A stretch of DNA of 64,000 bases from Cyanophora paradoxa (lineage: Eukaryota; Glaucocystophyceae; Cyanophorales; Cyanophoraceae): positions 208,570 through 272,569 of the forward strand of contig QPMI01000564.1 of the NCBI GenBank assembly GCA_004431415.1, in the 5' to 3' direction. The notes beneath the pieces were generated by a model that saw nothing but the letters and a program-made list of their open reading frames with translations, was not told the DNA's origin and searched no databases. Positions 21,519 through 29,439 of this stretch are shown one piece after another. Made by a program: the position numbers and the translations under genes. Every line of letters starts with the position of its first letter. The first letter of the stretch is position 1.

Positions 21519-21923
21519 ATGCCCCGCGGCGGCTCTTCCCCCCGTGTCTCCTTCGCTGAGAACGAAGTCGCCGCTACCCCCCTGGAACCCGGCGTCAAGC
21601 TGGAGCGCGCGAACGCAGTCTCCATCAAGAAGGCGAAGCGCGCGCTTGCTCTAGAAGTCCCCAAGACCGCCTCGCAGTTCATTCCCACTTCCATTTACGA
21701 CGAGGCAGAAGATACGGAGAAGGTCGCATTCAACAAGCGCAAGACGTACAAGGCGATACGCGAGGGCCAGCTGCTGCCCACCGACGCTGTGCCCGGGCTG
21801 CCGGGCACTACTGCCGGCGAGCTGCTCGTGCGCAACCTGCGCCTGCAGTACGTCTCCCGCCTCCGCCGCTCCAAGGCCAAGAAGGCGCGCCTGGACTCGG
21901 GCGATAGCAGCTCTAGCTCGTAG
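21519..21923 (+). CDS. Small basic protein, unknown
   Basis: 134 residues, rich in Lys/Arg with a Ser-rich C-terminus (DSGDSSSSS). Contains KKAKRALALEVPKTASQF and a second basic stretch (LRRSKAKKARL), suggesting DNA binding or packing. The promoter box CTATTTTCTAAAGG overlaps the end of the preceding gene. It converges on the minus-strand gene that ends at 21951. Confidence 0.55.
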   Translation: MPRGGSSPRVSFAENEVAATPLEPGVKLERANAVSIKKAKRALALEVPKTASQFIPTSIYDEAEDTEKVAFNKRKTYKAIREGQLLPTDAVPGLPGTTAGELLVRNLRLQYVSRLRRSKAKKARLDSGDSSSSS

Positions 21924-21950
21924 GGCTCTGTACTCTTGTATTCAATGCCG

Positions 21951-22235
21951 TTACCAGTTCCTGTTCCTATCCCAGAGCACGACTCGGGTAAAGGGCACGG
22001 TCATAGCGAACATGAACTCGGCAAACTTGGCGAAGTTCATGAGGGTCCCCAGGCGTGGGTCCTCCCAGTAGATAGCTTCGCGCAGGGACTCGTAGATGCG
22101 CATGAGGGAGCGCTCGTTCTCGGTCGCGAAGGCGTCGGACGGCTCGTCGGGATCCGGATCCGAGAGCTCCGAGTACTCGTCCGAGCTGCCAGCGCTCTCA
22201 ACTCCTGCGGCCGGGTCGGGCGAGGGGTCAGCCAT
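21951..22235 (-). CDS. Small acidic protein, unknown
   Basis: 94 residues: a strongly acidic N-terminal half (SSDEYSELSDPDPDEPSD), then a helical segment with a moderately hydrophobic stretch (NFAKFAEFMFAMTVPF). A promoter box lies 20-30 nt upstream. First of three minus-strand genes (21951-22904). Confidence 0.5.
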   Translation of the reverse strand: MADPSPDPAAGVESAGSSDEYSELSDPDPDEPSDAFATENERSLMRIYESLREAIYWEDPRLGTLMNFAKFAEFMFAMTVPFTRVVLWDRNRNW

Positions 22236-22261
22236 TCTTTGCTGGTAGAAGGGCTAGAAAA

Positions 22262-22603
22262 TCACGGGCGCCGGTACTCCATCGAGTCGCCGCGCCAGTA
22301 CTTGTTGCCGGAGGCGAGCAGCTTCATCGGCTCGCCCGTCGAATCGTGCTTCCAGGCCGCGCCGTCCCAGAGGGCCGTGCCGCCGTCCTCCAGCTTGAGG
22401 CGATGGCCCGGCTCGAGCGCGTCGCCGTTGAGCATGCGGCCGGCCATGAGCGCCAGGTCCCACTCGGTGAGGCCGCGCTGCTCTTCGGCGGTGAGGCCGC
22501 GCTCGACGCGCTCGGGCTGGCGCGCCTCGCGCTCCATGCGGCTGAGGCCCACTAGAAAGAAGATGGGCAGCGCAAAGGCCATGAGATCTAGCAGGGCCTC
22601 CAT
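22262..22603 (-). CDS. Membrane-anchored protein, unknown
   Basis: 113 residues with an N-terminal signal-anchor helix (LLDLMAFALPIFFLVGLS, 4-21). The compact C-terminal domain includes ALMAGRMLNGD and a Trp-rich strand pair (GTALWDGAAWKHDSTGEP). The CTTTTCTAAGTC box is 10-20 nt before the start. No family recognised. Confidence 0.55.
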   Translation of the reverse strand: MEALLDLMAFALPIFFLVGLSRMEREARQPERVERGLTAEEQRGLTEWDLALMAGRMLNGDALEPGHRLKLEDGGTALWDGAAWKHDSTGEPMKLLASGNKYWRGDSMEYRRP

Positions 22604-22613
22604 TGGGCAAGAC

Positions 22614-22904
22614 TTAGAAAAGGTTCCGGGCCAGGCCCGAGAGCTGCGGGCCCAGGCGCCGGGCGGCGTAGTAGAGCGCGGCGGCCGCGGCGGCCAGGAT
22701 CAGGAGGCGCGGCGGGCCGCGCGCGGGCTCCTCTGCGGTCAGGTCAACGGCCTCGGGCTCGCGCGCCGGCGTCGCCAGGATCTCGGGCTCGGAGCTGAGG
22801 GACTTGGGCCCGCGGCGGCGGCGCTGCTTGGGGGCGGAGGCGGCGGCGGCGGAGAGAAGGTCCTCGGGCTCCTGCTTGATACCTGCGCAATCGGTGAAGT
22901 CCAT
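22614..22904 (-). CDS. C-terminal membrane protein, unknown
   Basis: 96 residues from ATG 22904 (MDFTDCAGIKQEPEDLL); I prefer this start because a box (CAATTTTCCAAGG) lies just upstream and earlier codons fall in the repeat region. It has a basic patch (KQRRRRGPK), an acidic linker and one hydrophobic helix (LLILAAAAAALYYAARRL) near the C-terminus. Confidence 0.55.
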   Translation of the reverse strand: MDFTDCAGIKQEPEDLLSAAAASAPKQRRRRGPKSLSSEPEILATPAREPEAVDLTAEEPARGPPRLLILAAAAAALYYAARRLGPQLSGLARNLF

Positions 22905-22976
22905 GCTTGCTGGGTACCTTGGAAAATTGTGGGAGGCGCCCGGAGGCTGCGAACGAAGGGCAACTTGAAACTTCGG

Positions 22977-23426
22977 CGTCATTTACGTCCGCGTCATTTA
23001 CGTCAGCGTCATTTACGTCACGGAGTTTGCCGGCGACTCGGGACCTGGGCCAGGGCCCGGGGAAAAAAATTCGAGACTTGGAAAAATAGGGTATCCCTAA
23101 TACCGCTAGTACCAGTAGCTACTAGTACCGCTAGTACTACGTAGTACTACTTAGTACTACTACTGAACTACTTAGTACTACTACTGTACTACTTAGTACT
23201 ACTTGCTCAGTACTACTAGCTACCGGTACTGGTACACCTTTTATAGATTTAAGCATTCATTCAATGTGAATAACGATAATAGTAATAATAATAACGATAA
23301 TAATAGGGATACCCTATTTTTCCAAGTCTCGAATTTTTTTCTCGGGCCCTGGCCCAGGTCCCGAGTCGCCGGCAAACTCCGTGACGTAAATGACGCTGAC
23401 GTAAATGACGCGGACGTAAATGACGC
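22977..23426. repeat. Large inverted repeat with TGACGTAA arrays, candidate origin
   Basis: Arms 22977-23097 and 23304-23426 are inverted copies, about 98 percent identical. Each outer end carries three TGACGTAAA-type sites (TGACGTAAATGACGC spacing 14-16 bp). Each inner end has an A-run and TAGGGATACCCTA. The 206-bp centre is AT-rich, made of TAGTACTACT repeats and AATAATAATAACGATAATA. A third partial copy of the arm lies at about 24175-24258, in the orientation of the right arm. The TGACGTAA core resembles a bZIP/CREB site. Palindromy, an AT-rich core and location in the middle of the element suit a replication origin, enhancer or both. Confidence 0.7.
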
Positions 23427-23472
23427 GACCCTTCGGTTAATTAATTCAGCAAGCGCTAGCGCTAGCTAGATA

Positions 23473-23880
23473 TCACAGCTCTACCTGGCCCAAGTTGATG
23501 GTATCTAGCAGGGCCTGCTCTTCCAAGTCTGCACCGCCGCCGCCCAGCGCTAGCGCTAGCTCGATACCGCCTCCGGACTTGATCTCCCTTGGCTCCAGCC
23601 ACCTGAGGGGCTCAGGCCACCTCCTCCTGGTGAAGCCCGTATCGTTGCTCTTGTCCAGCTTGAGGTAGCGGTAGGGCGCCGGCGCCGGCCAGTCGGGCCT
23701 GTGGCTGCTGGCCTCCTTGGCTATCTCCTTGGGGCTACGCGGACGCAGGTCTGCCTTGGCCTTCGCCCTCTGCAGAGGGCCCAGCGCCTTGAACTTCGGT
23801 GCCTTCGTCGCCGGCAGGGCCTTCGGCTGGGGCTTCACCGCCTTCGGCTGCTGAGGCCTTAGCTGCTTCGATTTCGGCAT
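23473..23880 (-). CDS. Basic protein, possibly the second half of the 23735-24118 gene
   Basis: 135 residues with a Lys/Pro/Ala-rich N-terminus (KAVKPQPKALPATKAPKFKA) and a Gly-rich end. It overlaps the upstream frame by 146 nt. Given the other one-base shifts in this window, the two frames may form one protein joined near 23840; alternatively they are true overlapping genes. No promoter box is found before ATG 23880, which favours the single-gene reading. Confidence 0.4.
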   Translation of the reverse strand: MPKSKQLRPQQPKAVKPQPKALPATKAPKFKALGPLQRAKAKADLRPRSPKEIAKEASSHRPDWPAPAPYRYLKLDKSNDTGFTRRRWPEPLRWLEPREIKSGGGIELALALGGGGADLEEQALLDTINLGQVEL

Positions 23881-24118
23881 ACTTCTTGCTCATAAATGAG
23901 AAAAGCGCCTCCAAGTCGGCCTTTATCTCCTCCTTGGTCCAGGATGTCACCTGATCCGGGTCACCTGAGAACGGCGCATCGAACGCCACGTGGAGCGATT
24001 TGCAGGCCTGAGCTATCATTGGCTCGGGCCAGGCCAGCTCGATCAGCTGAAGGTAGATGTTCAGGGCCTTGTCGAGCTTGGCGCCCTGAGAGACTAGCTG
24101 GGAGATAGCGGGCTCCAT
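23735..24118 (-). CDS. Helical protein of unknown function
   Basis: From ATG 24118 (MEPAISQLVSQGAKLDKALN), directly after a CCATTTTCTAAAGC box, 128 codons encode a helical region (SWTKEEIKADLEALFSFMSKKYAEIEAAK) and then an Ala/Glu/Gly-rich tail that overlaps the gene at 23473. The upstream frame to 24268 is a translation of the TGACGTAA repeat and is excluded. Confidence 0.5.
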   Translation of the reverse strand: MEPAISQLVSQGAKLDKALNIYLQLIELAWPEPMIAQACKSLHVAFDAPFSGDPDQVTSWTKEEIKADLEALFSFMSKKYAEIEAAKASAAEGGEAPAEGPAGDEGTEVQGAGPSAEGEGQGRPASA

Positions 24119-24174
24119 GGTACAGCAGAGCTTTAGAAAATGGCGCCAAGTCCAAGTCCTTTTTTTTACGGGCG

Positions 24175-24258
24175 AGGTCTGGGCCCGGGGCCAGGGCCGA
24201 GTCCCAACTCCGTGACGTAAATGACGCTGACGTAAATGACGCGGACGTAAATGACGCC
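24175..24258. promoter_or_regulatory. Third TGACGTAA array, between divergent genes
   Basis: Repeats the outer half of the 22977-23426 arm: a GC-rich stretch (GGGCCAGGGCC-like) and three TGACGTAAA units at about 24209-24255. It lies between the minus start at 24118 and the plus start at 24383, so it probably regulates both. Confidence 0.6.
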
Positions 24259-24382
24259 GAATTTTCAAGTTGCCCTCACATGAATGTCAGCTGAGGGTCA
24301 GCTGAGCGCTCACCTGAACGGCCTCAAAACCGCAGCCGCGCCGCGCTCTCGCCTCACACTTCACAGCCAAGAGAAACCGAGA

Positions 24383-24673
24383 ATGTGCGCCCCCAAGTAC
24401 GAGACCTGCTGCCTGACCTTCGGCATCTTCGAGTACGAGGCCATGGACGAGGATCTCGACGAGAACGGCGAGATCTGCTTCAACTACTGCAGGCTGCTGC
24501 GCAACATCTCGCTGGAGTGCCGCAAGGGCGACTGCTACCAGCACATCATGCTCAATCCCGCCAAGAACGAGATCACCCTGTACGTCGTCGCCAGCCCCAG
24601 CGCCAGATTTAGGCTCTCGAATATTCGCGTAGCCGCGATCGAGGCTCTCCCCCTCCCCAGTGAGTCGAATTGA
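24383..24673 (+). CDS. Cysteine-rich small protein, unknown
   Basis: 96 residues from ATG 24383 (MCAPKYETCCLTFGIFEYEA). Seven cysteines lie in the first 65 residues, an acidic loop (EAMDEDLDENGE) follows, and the C-terminal half is beta-rich. An earlier ATG at 24284 would add a low-complexity leader and lies in the repeat zone, so I prefer 24383. Function unknown. Confidence 0.5.
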   Translation: MCAPKYETCCLTFGIFEYEAMDEDLDENGEICFNYCRLLRNISLECRKGDCYQHIMLNPAKNEITLYVVASPSARFRLSNIRVAAIEALPLPSESN

Positions 24674-24789
24674 ACACGTGTTTTACCCGAATCACCTGAG
24701 CGCTCACCCGAGGTCAGCCTGAAGTCAGGCCGGGCGGCCTCAAATATTTTCTAGCCCTAGGCCGAAGCACACTCTAAGCTAAGACAAAC

Positions 24790-25572
24790 ATGGCCACCGT
24801 CCGCAACGCCTCCGACATCGACCCCGCCAAGCTCGCCTTCGAAATCGACGCCAACGGACGCATCAAGGCCAAGTACGACGGCCTGCAGGGCCTCATGATG
24901 TACGCGCCGCCCATGGTCACGATCAACCCCTGCATCAACACCGAGCAAGGCAAGGCGTGGAGCGACGAGAAGAAGGCCTTCGTCATGGAAGAAAACGGCG
25001 GATTTTACACGCTGGACCTCACCGATCTCAGCGCCGTCGACGGCCAGACGAACCCGGCCGCGGACGAGTTCCTCAAGCTGCTGGAGGCCCTGGACGCGAA
25101 ATTCTGCGAGTTCGTGCAGCAGAACCAGGCCAAGCTCAAGGTCTCGCCCGGCCGCGCCCTCTCCAAGGACCAGATCTCGGTGCTGCAGACGCCCAGCGTG
25201 CGCATCAAGGTCGACAAGGAGTCGGGCCAGGCCTTCTACAAGTACCTCAACATGCGCATCCGCACGCAGACGATGGCGGGCAAGCGCAAGACGATCCCAG
25301 TCGTCGACATGTCCAACTACCTCATCACCGAGCGCGCCACCATCGGCACCGGAGACCTGGTGGCGGCCCTCGTTAAAATCGACACCGCCTACGCCATCCC
25401 CGAGGGCAAGTTCGGCCTCAAGTGGTCCTTCCTCGCCGTGCAGCAGTGCAAGGTCGGCGCCTTTCGCTTCGCCGGCCGCACGCCCGAGCTGGCCTTCAAG
25501 CCCTACGACAACGAGGCCGATTTCGAGCCCTACCTAAACCCCGAGTCTATGTACACCACCCCCATGCAGTAG
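24790..25572 (+). CDS. Probable single-stranded DNA-binding protein
   Basis: 260 residues. The layout (a beta-rich N-terminus with LMMYAPPMVTINPCIN, a charged middle ending in ADEFLKLLEALDAKF, then KIDTAYAIPEGKFGLKWSFLAVQQCKV) resembles NCLDV single-strand-binding proteins of the DUF5871 type. In these a late strand with G-x-KW follows a region that speaks of intact OB-fold strands. The match is by pattern and memory, not search. The gene is intact, follows an AATATTTTCTAGCCC box, and has codon use typical of a well-expressed viral gene. An SSB would suit an HUH/SF3 replication system. Confidence 0.5.
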   Translation: MATVRNASDIDPAKLAFEIDANGRIKAKYDGLQGLMMYAPPMVTINPCINTEQGKAWSDEKKAFVMEENGGFYTLDLTDLSAVDGQTNPAADEFLKLLEALDAKFCEFVQQNQAKLKVSPGRALSKDQISVLQTPSVRIKVDKESGQAFYKYLNMRIRTQTMAGKRKTIPVVDMSNYLITERATIGTGDLVAALVKIDTAYAIPEGKFGLKWSFLAVQQCKVGAFRFAGRTPELAFKPYDNEADFEPYLNPESMYTTPMQ

Positions 25573-25626
25573 TTTAGACGAATAAATTGTAAATTCTCTG
25601 GTGCAATTGATTACAAGCGTTTACAA

Positions 25627-26430
25627 TCAAAGGCCGTTGAACTTGCCGCCCACCGCCTTGGGCTCCGCCGCCGTTGAGGCCGCCGCCTCCGTCACCTCTT
25701 TCATCATCTCCGGGTTTGCGTTGGCCGCGTGCACCGCCAGCACCGTCTGCACAAGGGCCATCCCCAGGCGCGCCTCGGGCCCCAGGGTCACGTAGCGCGA
25801 GTACTTAATCACCAGCTCCTCTAAAATCGGCTGCACTTGGTCCATCGAGGCCAGCGTCGCCTGCCCGAGCCCGTCGAGCTTCAGGCCGATCGGATCGTAC
25901 GCCTTGTTCAGGTGCTCCAGCGAGTGCATGCCCGCGATCAGAAAGAGGCGCGCCGCCTCCAGCGAACCCCGCGTGCTCAGCTCGCGCTGAATTTCCTCGT
26001 ACTCTTCCTTCAGCTCGTCCAGCGGCGTCGCGAGGCTCAGCTTCTTCGTGGACGTTAGCTCGCCCCCGAACGAGCGCCTGTACTGCGCGATCTGACGCAG
26101 AACCTGCTTCTTCTCGTCCACGTCCGTCTGCGCCTCGTCGCGTGGCTTTTCCTGCAGGTCGATCCCCAGCGCCTTTTTCACGCTCTGCTCCTTCTTCTTC
26201 GTCATTTCGATGTGCTCCTGCACGCTGAAGCTCGCGCCCTTGCTCGGCGCCGTCGGCGGCACCGTGGGTCCGTCGCCCGGCAGCGACGTCTTGTCGGCCT
26301 TCGGCGCCTTCTCGCCCTTTTCCTTGCCTTCCTTCGCGGGGCGGCCCTTCTTCCTCGGCTGCGGGATCCCCACCGGGTTCGGCCCGTCCACGGCCAGCGC
26401 GTCGAAGCCCAGCATCGCCGAGGGGTCCAT
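25627..26430 (-). CDS. Probable virion or core protein, unknown
   Basis: 267 residues: a Pro/Lys-rich disordered N-terminus (QPRKKGRPAKEGKEKGEK), a charged coiled coil (about 75-155, MTKKKEQSVKKALGIDL to EEYEEIQREL), then a helical domain with ARLFLIAGMHSLEHLNKAY and a Met/Ala-rich end. It heads the minus-strand block 25627-33078 that contains the capsid protein. Start fixed by the TAAATTTCTAAGG box. Confidence 0.5.
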   Translation of the reverse strand: MDPSAMLGFDALAVDGPNPVGIPQPRKKGRPAKEGKEKGEKAPKADKTSLPGDGPTVPPTAPSKGASFSVQEHIEMTKKKEQSVKKALGIDLQEKPRDEAQTDVDEKKQVLRQIAQYRRSFGGELTSTKKLSLATPLDELKEEYEEIQRELSTRGSLEAARLFLIAGMHSLEHLNKAYDPIGLKLDGLGQATLASMDQVQPILEELVIKYSRYVTLGPEARLGMALVQTVLAVHAANANPEMMKEVTEAAASTAAEPKAVGGKFNGL

Positions 26431-26453
26431 CGTTACGCTTGCCCCTTAGAAAT

Positions 26454-26783
26454 TTACTCCGACGTCAGCTCGACGAAGAGCTCGATGTAAAGCCACAGTT
26501 TCTCGCGCAGCTCGGGCCCGCTCCCGTAGAAGAGCGAGCGCACGGCCGAGGCGTACTCCTGCGGCAGCTTCTCGAAAACTCCGTCGTCCCGCGCCTTAAT
26601 TAATTCGGCCTCCGCGTTGATGTGCCTCCTAAACAGAACGATGACCGCCGTGGCTCCTATGCCGCGCAGCGACTGAATCTGCACCCGTACCCCCGGCTCC
26701 TTGGCCTCCGGCTCCAGCAGGTCGAGGAAGCGGCCCCAGCGCGCCTCAATCTGCTCGCCCAGCGTCGCCTCCGTCGCTGCCAT
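26454..26783 (-). CDS. Small protein of capsid gene block, unknown
   Basis: 109 residues, all helical by composition (ARWGRFLDLLEPEAKE, then RSLFYGSGPELREKLWLYIELFVEL). Box TAATTTCTGAGGC 15-25 nt upstream of ATG 26783. Clustered with the structural genes, hence a likely virion component. Confidence 0.5.
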   Translation of the reverse strand: MAATEATLGEQIEARWGRFLDLLEPEAKEPGVRVQIQSLRGIGATAVIVLFRRHINAEAELIKARDDGVFEKLPQEYASAVRSLFYGSGPELREKLWLYIELFVELTSE

Positions 26784-26805
26784 GTGCTTGCGTGTGCCTC
26801 AGAAA

Positions 26806-27939
26806 TTACACATTGCCTCGGTTGCCTCCGTCAAGGGCGTTTGCCGCTTGCTCGTAGGCCTTTGCGGTGCGCAAGTTTACTCCCAACTGCACGCTTTGCA
26901 TACGGTTGTCTGTGGCGAGCACTAGATTCTGGAAAGCCGTACGGATGCCCCTCTGCTTTGCGTCGTCTGCCCCCGCAAGGGTGCCTTGCTCGCGTGTGGC
27001 CCGGAGATCCCCTCGCCAATCGGCGGTGGTGAAGTTGTCCCCTAGGCCAGTCATCGGGTTGACAACTGCCGGCAGGAAGTTCTGGTCCGCGTAGGGCGTG
27101 GACGTGGCCAGGGCCGGACCCCTCGTGCCTTGCTGGTCCATGAGGATGGCGTTGAAAGGATTGCCCTTGCTGAAGTCGACGTCATTCCTCCCGTACGGTT
27201 TGTTGATGCCGCTGCTGATGTTTGCCGTCTGTGCGTTGAACATGGGCGAGAGATCGGGCGTGTAACCGGCGCGAAGGCCCCTCGGACCTGCCGTGTCCTG
27301 CGCATACCGACCCGCGGGTCCAAGCAAATTCTCCTTCTCGATTTCTTCCATCGTCTTGATCCAGCCGCGTTCGCGTGCCCACTTCATGACGAGATCGTCG
27401 TAGTTCATCGGGAAGAAAACCTTCTGGTATTTATCGAAACGCTGAATTTCGATATCCTGCTCGATCATATTAGTAATTCGCTCGAGCAGCTCAGGATAGT
27501 AATCCTCGAGCATTTTTGCGACGCCCGGCTGCTTCAGGTCGAAGGCAGTCATGGCCCACTGATCAAAATCGCGAATCATGATTTCCTTCCGCAGGCTGAA
27601 CGCATTCTCGACGTCCTCTTCGTTGATCTGACGGTTGGGGTATGCGTTCTGCAGCTGCTGTCGAATGCCCATCCGCATTAGCTTCTCCATCTGCGGGGTG
27701 TACTTCATCGCGGGCAGGGTCTTCGTGGGAACGGCCGTCAGCCCCACGCCACGGGCACGGTCCTCGGGCGTGTAGACGTCGGCTTTGTCCAAAGAGGTAA
27801 CGGGCACCTCGGGTAGAATCGTACCGGGCGCGTACTTCTCGATAATTCCCGTCACCTCGCCCTTCAGGTCGTTCTTCAGCGACTGGCGCTGCTTCTTAGA
27901 GCCCTCCCCAATGTCCATCATGGAATGGCCCTTCGTCAT
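26806..27939 (-). CDS. Probable structural protein adjacent to MCP
   Basis: 377 residues, intact. The N-terminal half has long helices (QMEKLMRMGIRQQLQNAYPN, MLEDYYPELLERITNMIEQD); the C-terminal half is Asn/Gly/Ala-rich and probably extended. No enzymatic motif seen. Being the next gene downstream of the major capsid protein and sharing its promoter box, it is a good candidate for a minor capsid or scaffold protein. Confidence 0.5.
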   Translation of the reverse strand: MTKGHSMMDIGEGSKKQRQSLKNDLKGEVTGIIEKYAPGTILPEVPVTSLDKADVYTPEDRARGVGLTAVPTKTLPAMKYTPQMEKLMRMGIRQQLQNAYPNRQINEEDVENAFSLRKEIMIRDFDQWAMTAFDLKQPGVAKMLEDYYPELLERITNMIEQDIEIQRFDKYQKVFFPMNYDDLVMKWARERGWIKTMEEIEKENLLGPAGRYAQDTAGPRGLRAGYTPDLSPMFNAQTANISSGINKPYGRNDVDFSKGNPFNAILMDQQGTRGPALATSTPYADQNFLPAVVNPMTGLGDNFTTADWRGDLRATREQGTLAGADDAKQRGIRTAFQNLVLATDNRMQSVQLGVNLRTAKAYEQAANALDGGNRGNV

Positions 27940-28030
27940 CGTGCCTCGGTTAGGATCCCAGTGGGAAAATTTATTGGTTCACATCGGCGGCCGAGGCTCG
28001 CCCCCTCTCACACTCTGGCTAGCTGGCAAT

Positions 28031-29399
28031 CTAATGGAAGCGGCGGTAGGCGCCGCCGTTGGTGAAGGTGATCTCGTTGTAGTAGCGGCAGTAGATGTCG
28101 GCCACGGGCTTGGCGTCCGCCGCGTAGGTCTTGAGCGTCCAGAGCGTGAGCTCGATGGTCTTGAAGGCGCCCATGTCGAGGCCGCCGAACATCTTGGTGT
28201 TGTCGGCCACGTCGGTGCCGAAGGGGAGCGAGTAGATGAACTCCGTGCCGAACTGGCCCACGTTGCGGGGCTGGATGTCGCTGCTGTGGGCGTCGTGGGT
28301 CGCAAGGGTCGTGGGGCCGTGTCGTTGCCCGACCACGGGTGCGGGTGCAGCGCGTCGGCCACGTCGGCCGCTGCCGTCCCGTCCATCGAGGTCACGCCCC
28401 GCAGCAGCTCGAGGTGCTTGCGGCGGGCGCGTGCGTGTGCTCCTTGTGCGCGATGGCCGTGCGCAAGAAGTGCGCGTCGTGGTTCGAGCTGTCGACCACC
28501 TTGATGTTGTCGCACTTCAGCTCGATCTTGTCCAGGGGCGGAAGCGCCAGAAGTGCTCGCCGTTGTCGGTGTGCGGCTTGTCGCGCACCACCACGATCAG
28601 CTCGTAGCAGATTCCGGTGAAGGGCAGGCGGATGGCCTTGCCCGATTCGAACTGCACGTTGTAGTGCTGCACGTACTTGCCTGCCCACGTGAACGAGTTC
28701 GGGTGCAGCGCCAGCTCGCGCGAGTCGATGTGCACGTAGCGCAGGATGAGCTTGGTGTCCAGGCTGACGCTGCTCGTCAGGCCGGTGTTCGTGTGCAGGC
28801 CGCCGTCCACGAAGGAGGCCGTCACCTCCTTCTGCGAGGCGTAGGTGATCTGCAGCTTCATCTCGTTGCCCGTCCGCGGATCTTGTGGAGGGCACGGCGA
28901 ACTTTCGACCGAAGCCCGTCGCGATGCGGATCGGCACGTACAGCGTGTTCGGGGCCTTGCCCCGGCGGCGCAGCGGCTGGTGTGCCCAGAGGTTGTTCAC
29001 CATGTCGACGTGCTGGGTGACGGACTTGTCGTCCTCGAACTCGCCGTAGATGGCGTCGTGGTGGCCGTCGTACTCGTGGATCAGCTGCGTGCCCACGAAG
29101 ATCTTCACCTTCTTGAGCAGCACGTAGCCGGCCTTCGGGATGTAGAAGTGGTCGGCGTTCGTCAGCGCCGGCAGCGTCACCCTGAGCCAGGCGTCGTTGA
29201 ACATCGGCGCCGAGTGCGGGATGACGATGTCGACGGTCTGGCCGAAGCTGACGCCCGACTGCACGGGGCTCACCTCGAGCACCTCGTCCACGAACGGCAT
29301 CGCCGTGTCGAAGGTCTCGTGCACGTGCACCGACGCGTCGGAGCTGCGCAGCGAGTGGTGCAGGGCGGTCGAGGGGGTGGAGATGAGCGCGGAAGCCAT
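28031..29399 (-). CDS. Major capsid protein, double-jelly-roll (NCLDV) type, four frameshifts
   Basis: From ATG 29399 the frame reads SGVSFGQTVDIVIPHSAPMFNDAWLRVTLPAL and GYVLLKKVKIFVGTQLIHEYDG, then PNTLYVPIRIATGFGRKFAVPS. These are hallmarks of the first jelly roll, with the V-I-x-x-h-G-x-Q strand and the WLRVTLP strand. The second half continues in shifted frames (28517-28861, MKLQITYASQKEVTASF; about 28330-28510, LDKIELKCDNIKVV; 28031-28336, ending IELTLWTLKTYA and DIYCRYYNEITF). The shift near 28540 disappears with one extra C in a CCCC run. The total of about 450 residues matches short MCPs of mriyavirus-like viruses. Sited in the structural gene block and preceded by AAAATTTTCTCAACGC. 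Confidence 0.8.
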
Positions 29400-29439
29400 G
29401 GTTTAGGGGTGCGTTGAGAAAATTTTGTGGAGGGCTCGC

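Noticed and set aside
22977-23426. Homing-endonuclease (I-SceI-like) site from TAGGGATA
   Set aside because: Only the first eight bases agree; the string is better explained as a short palindrome in the arms.
24119-24268. N-terminal extension RRHLRPRHLRQRHLRHG of the minus gene
   Set aside because: This is the TGACGTAA array read as protein; similar peptides appear wherever the array occurs.
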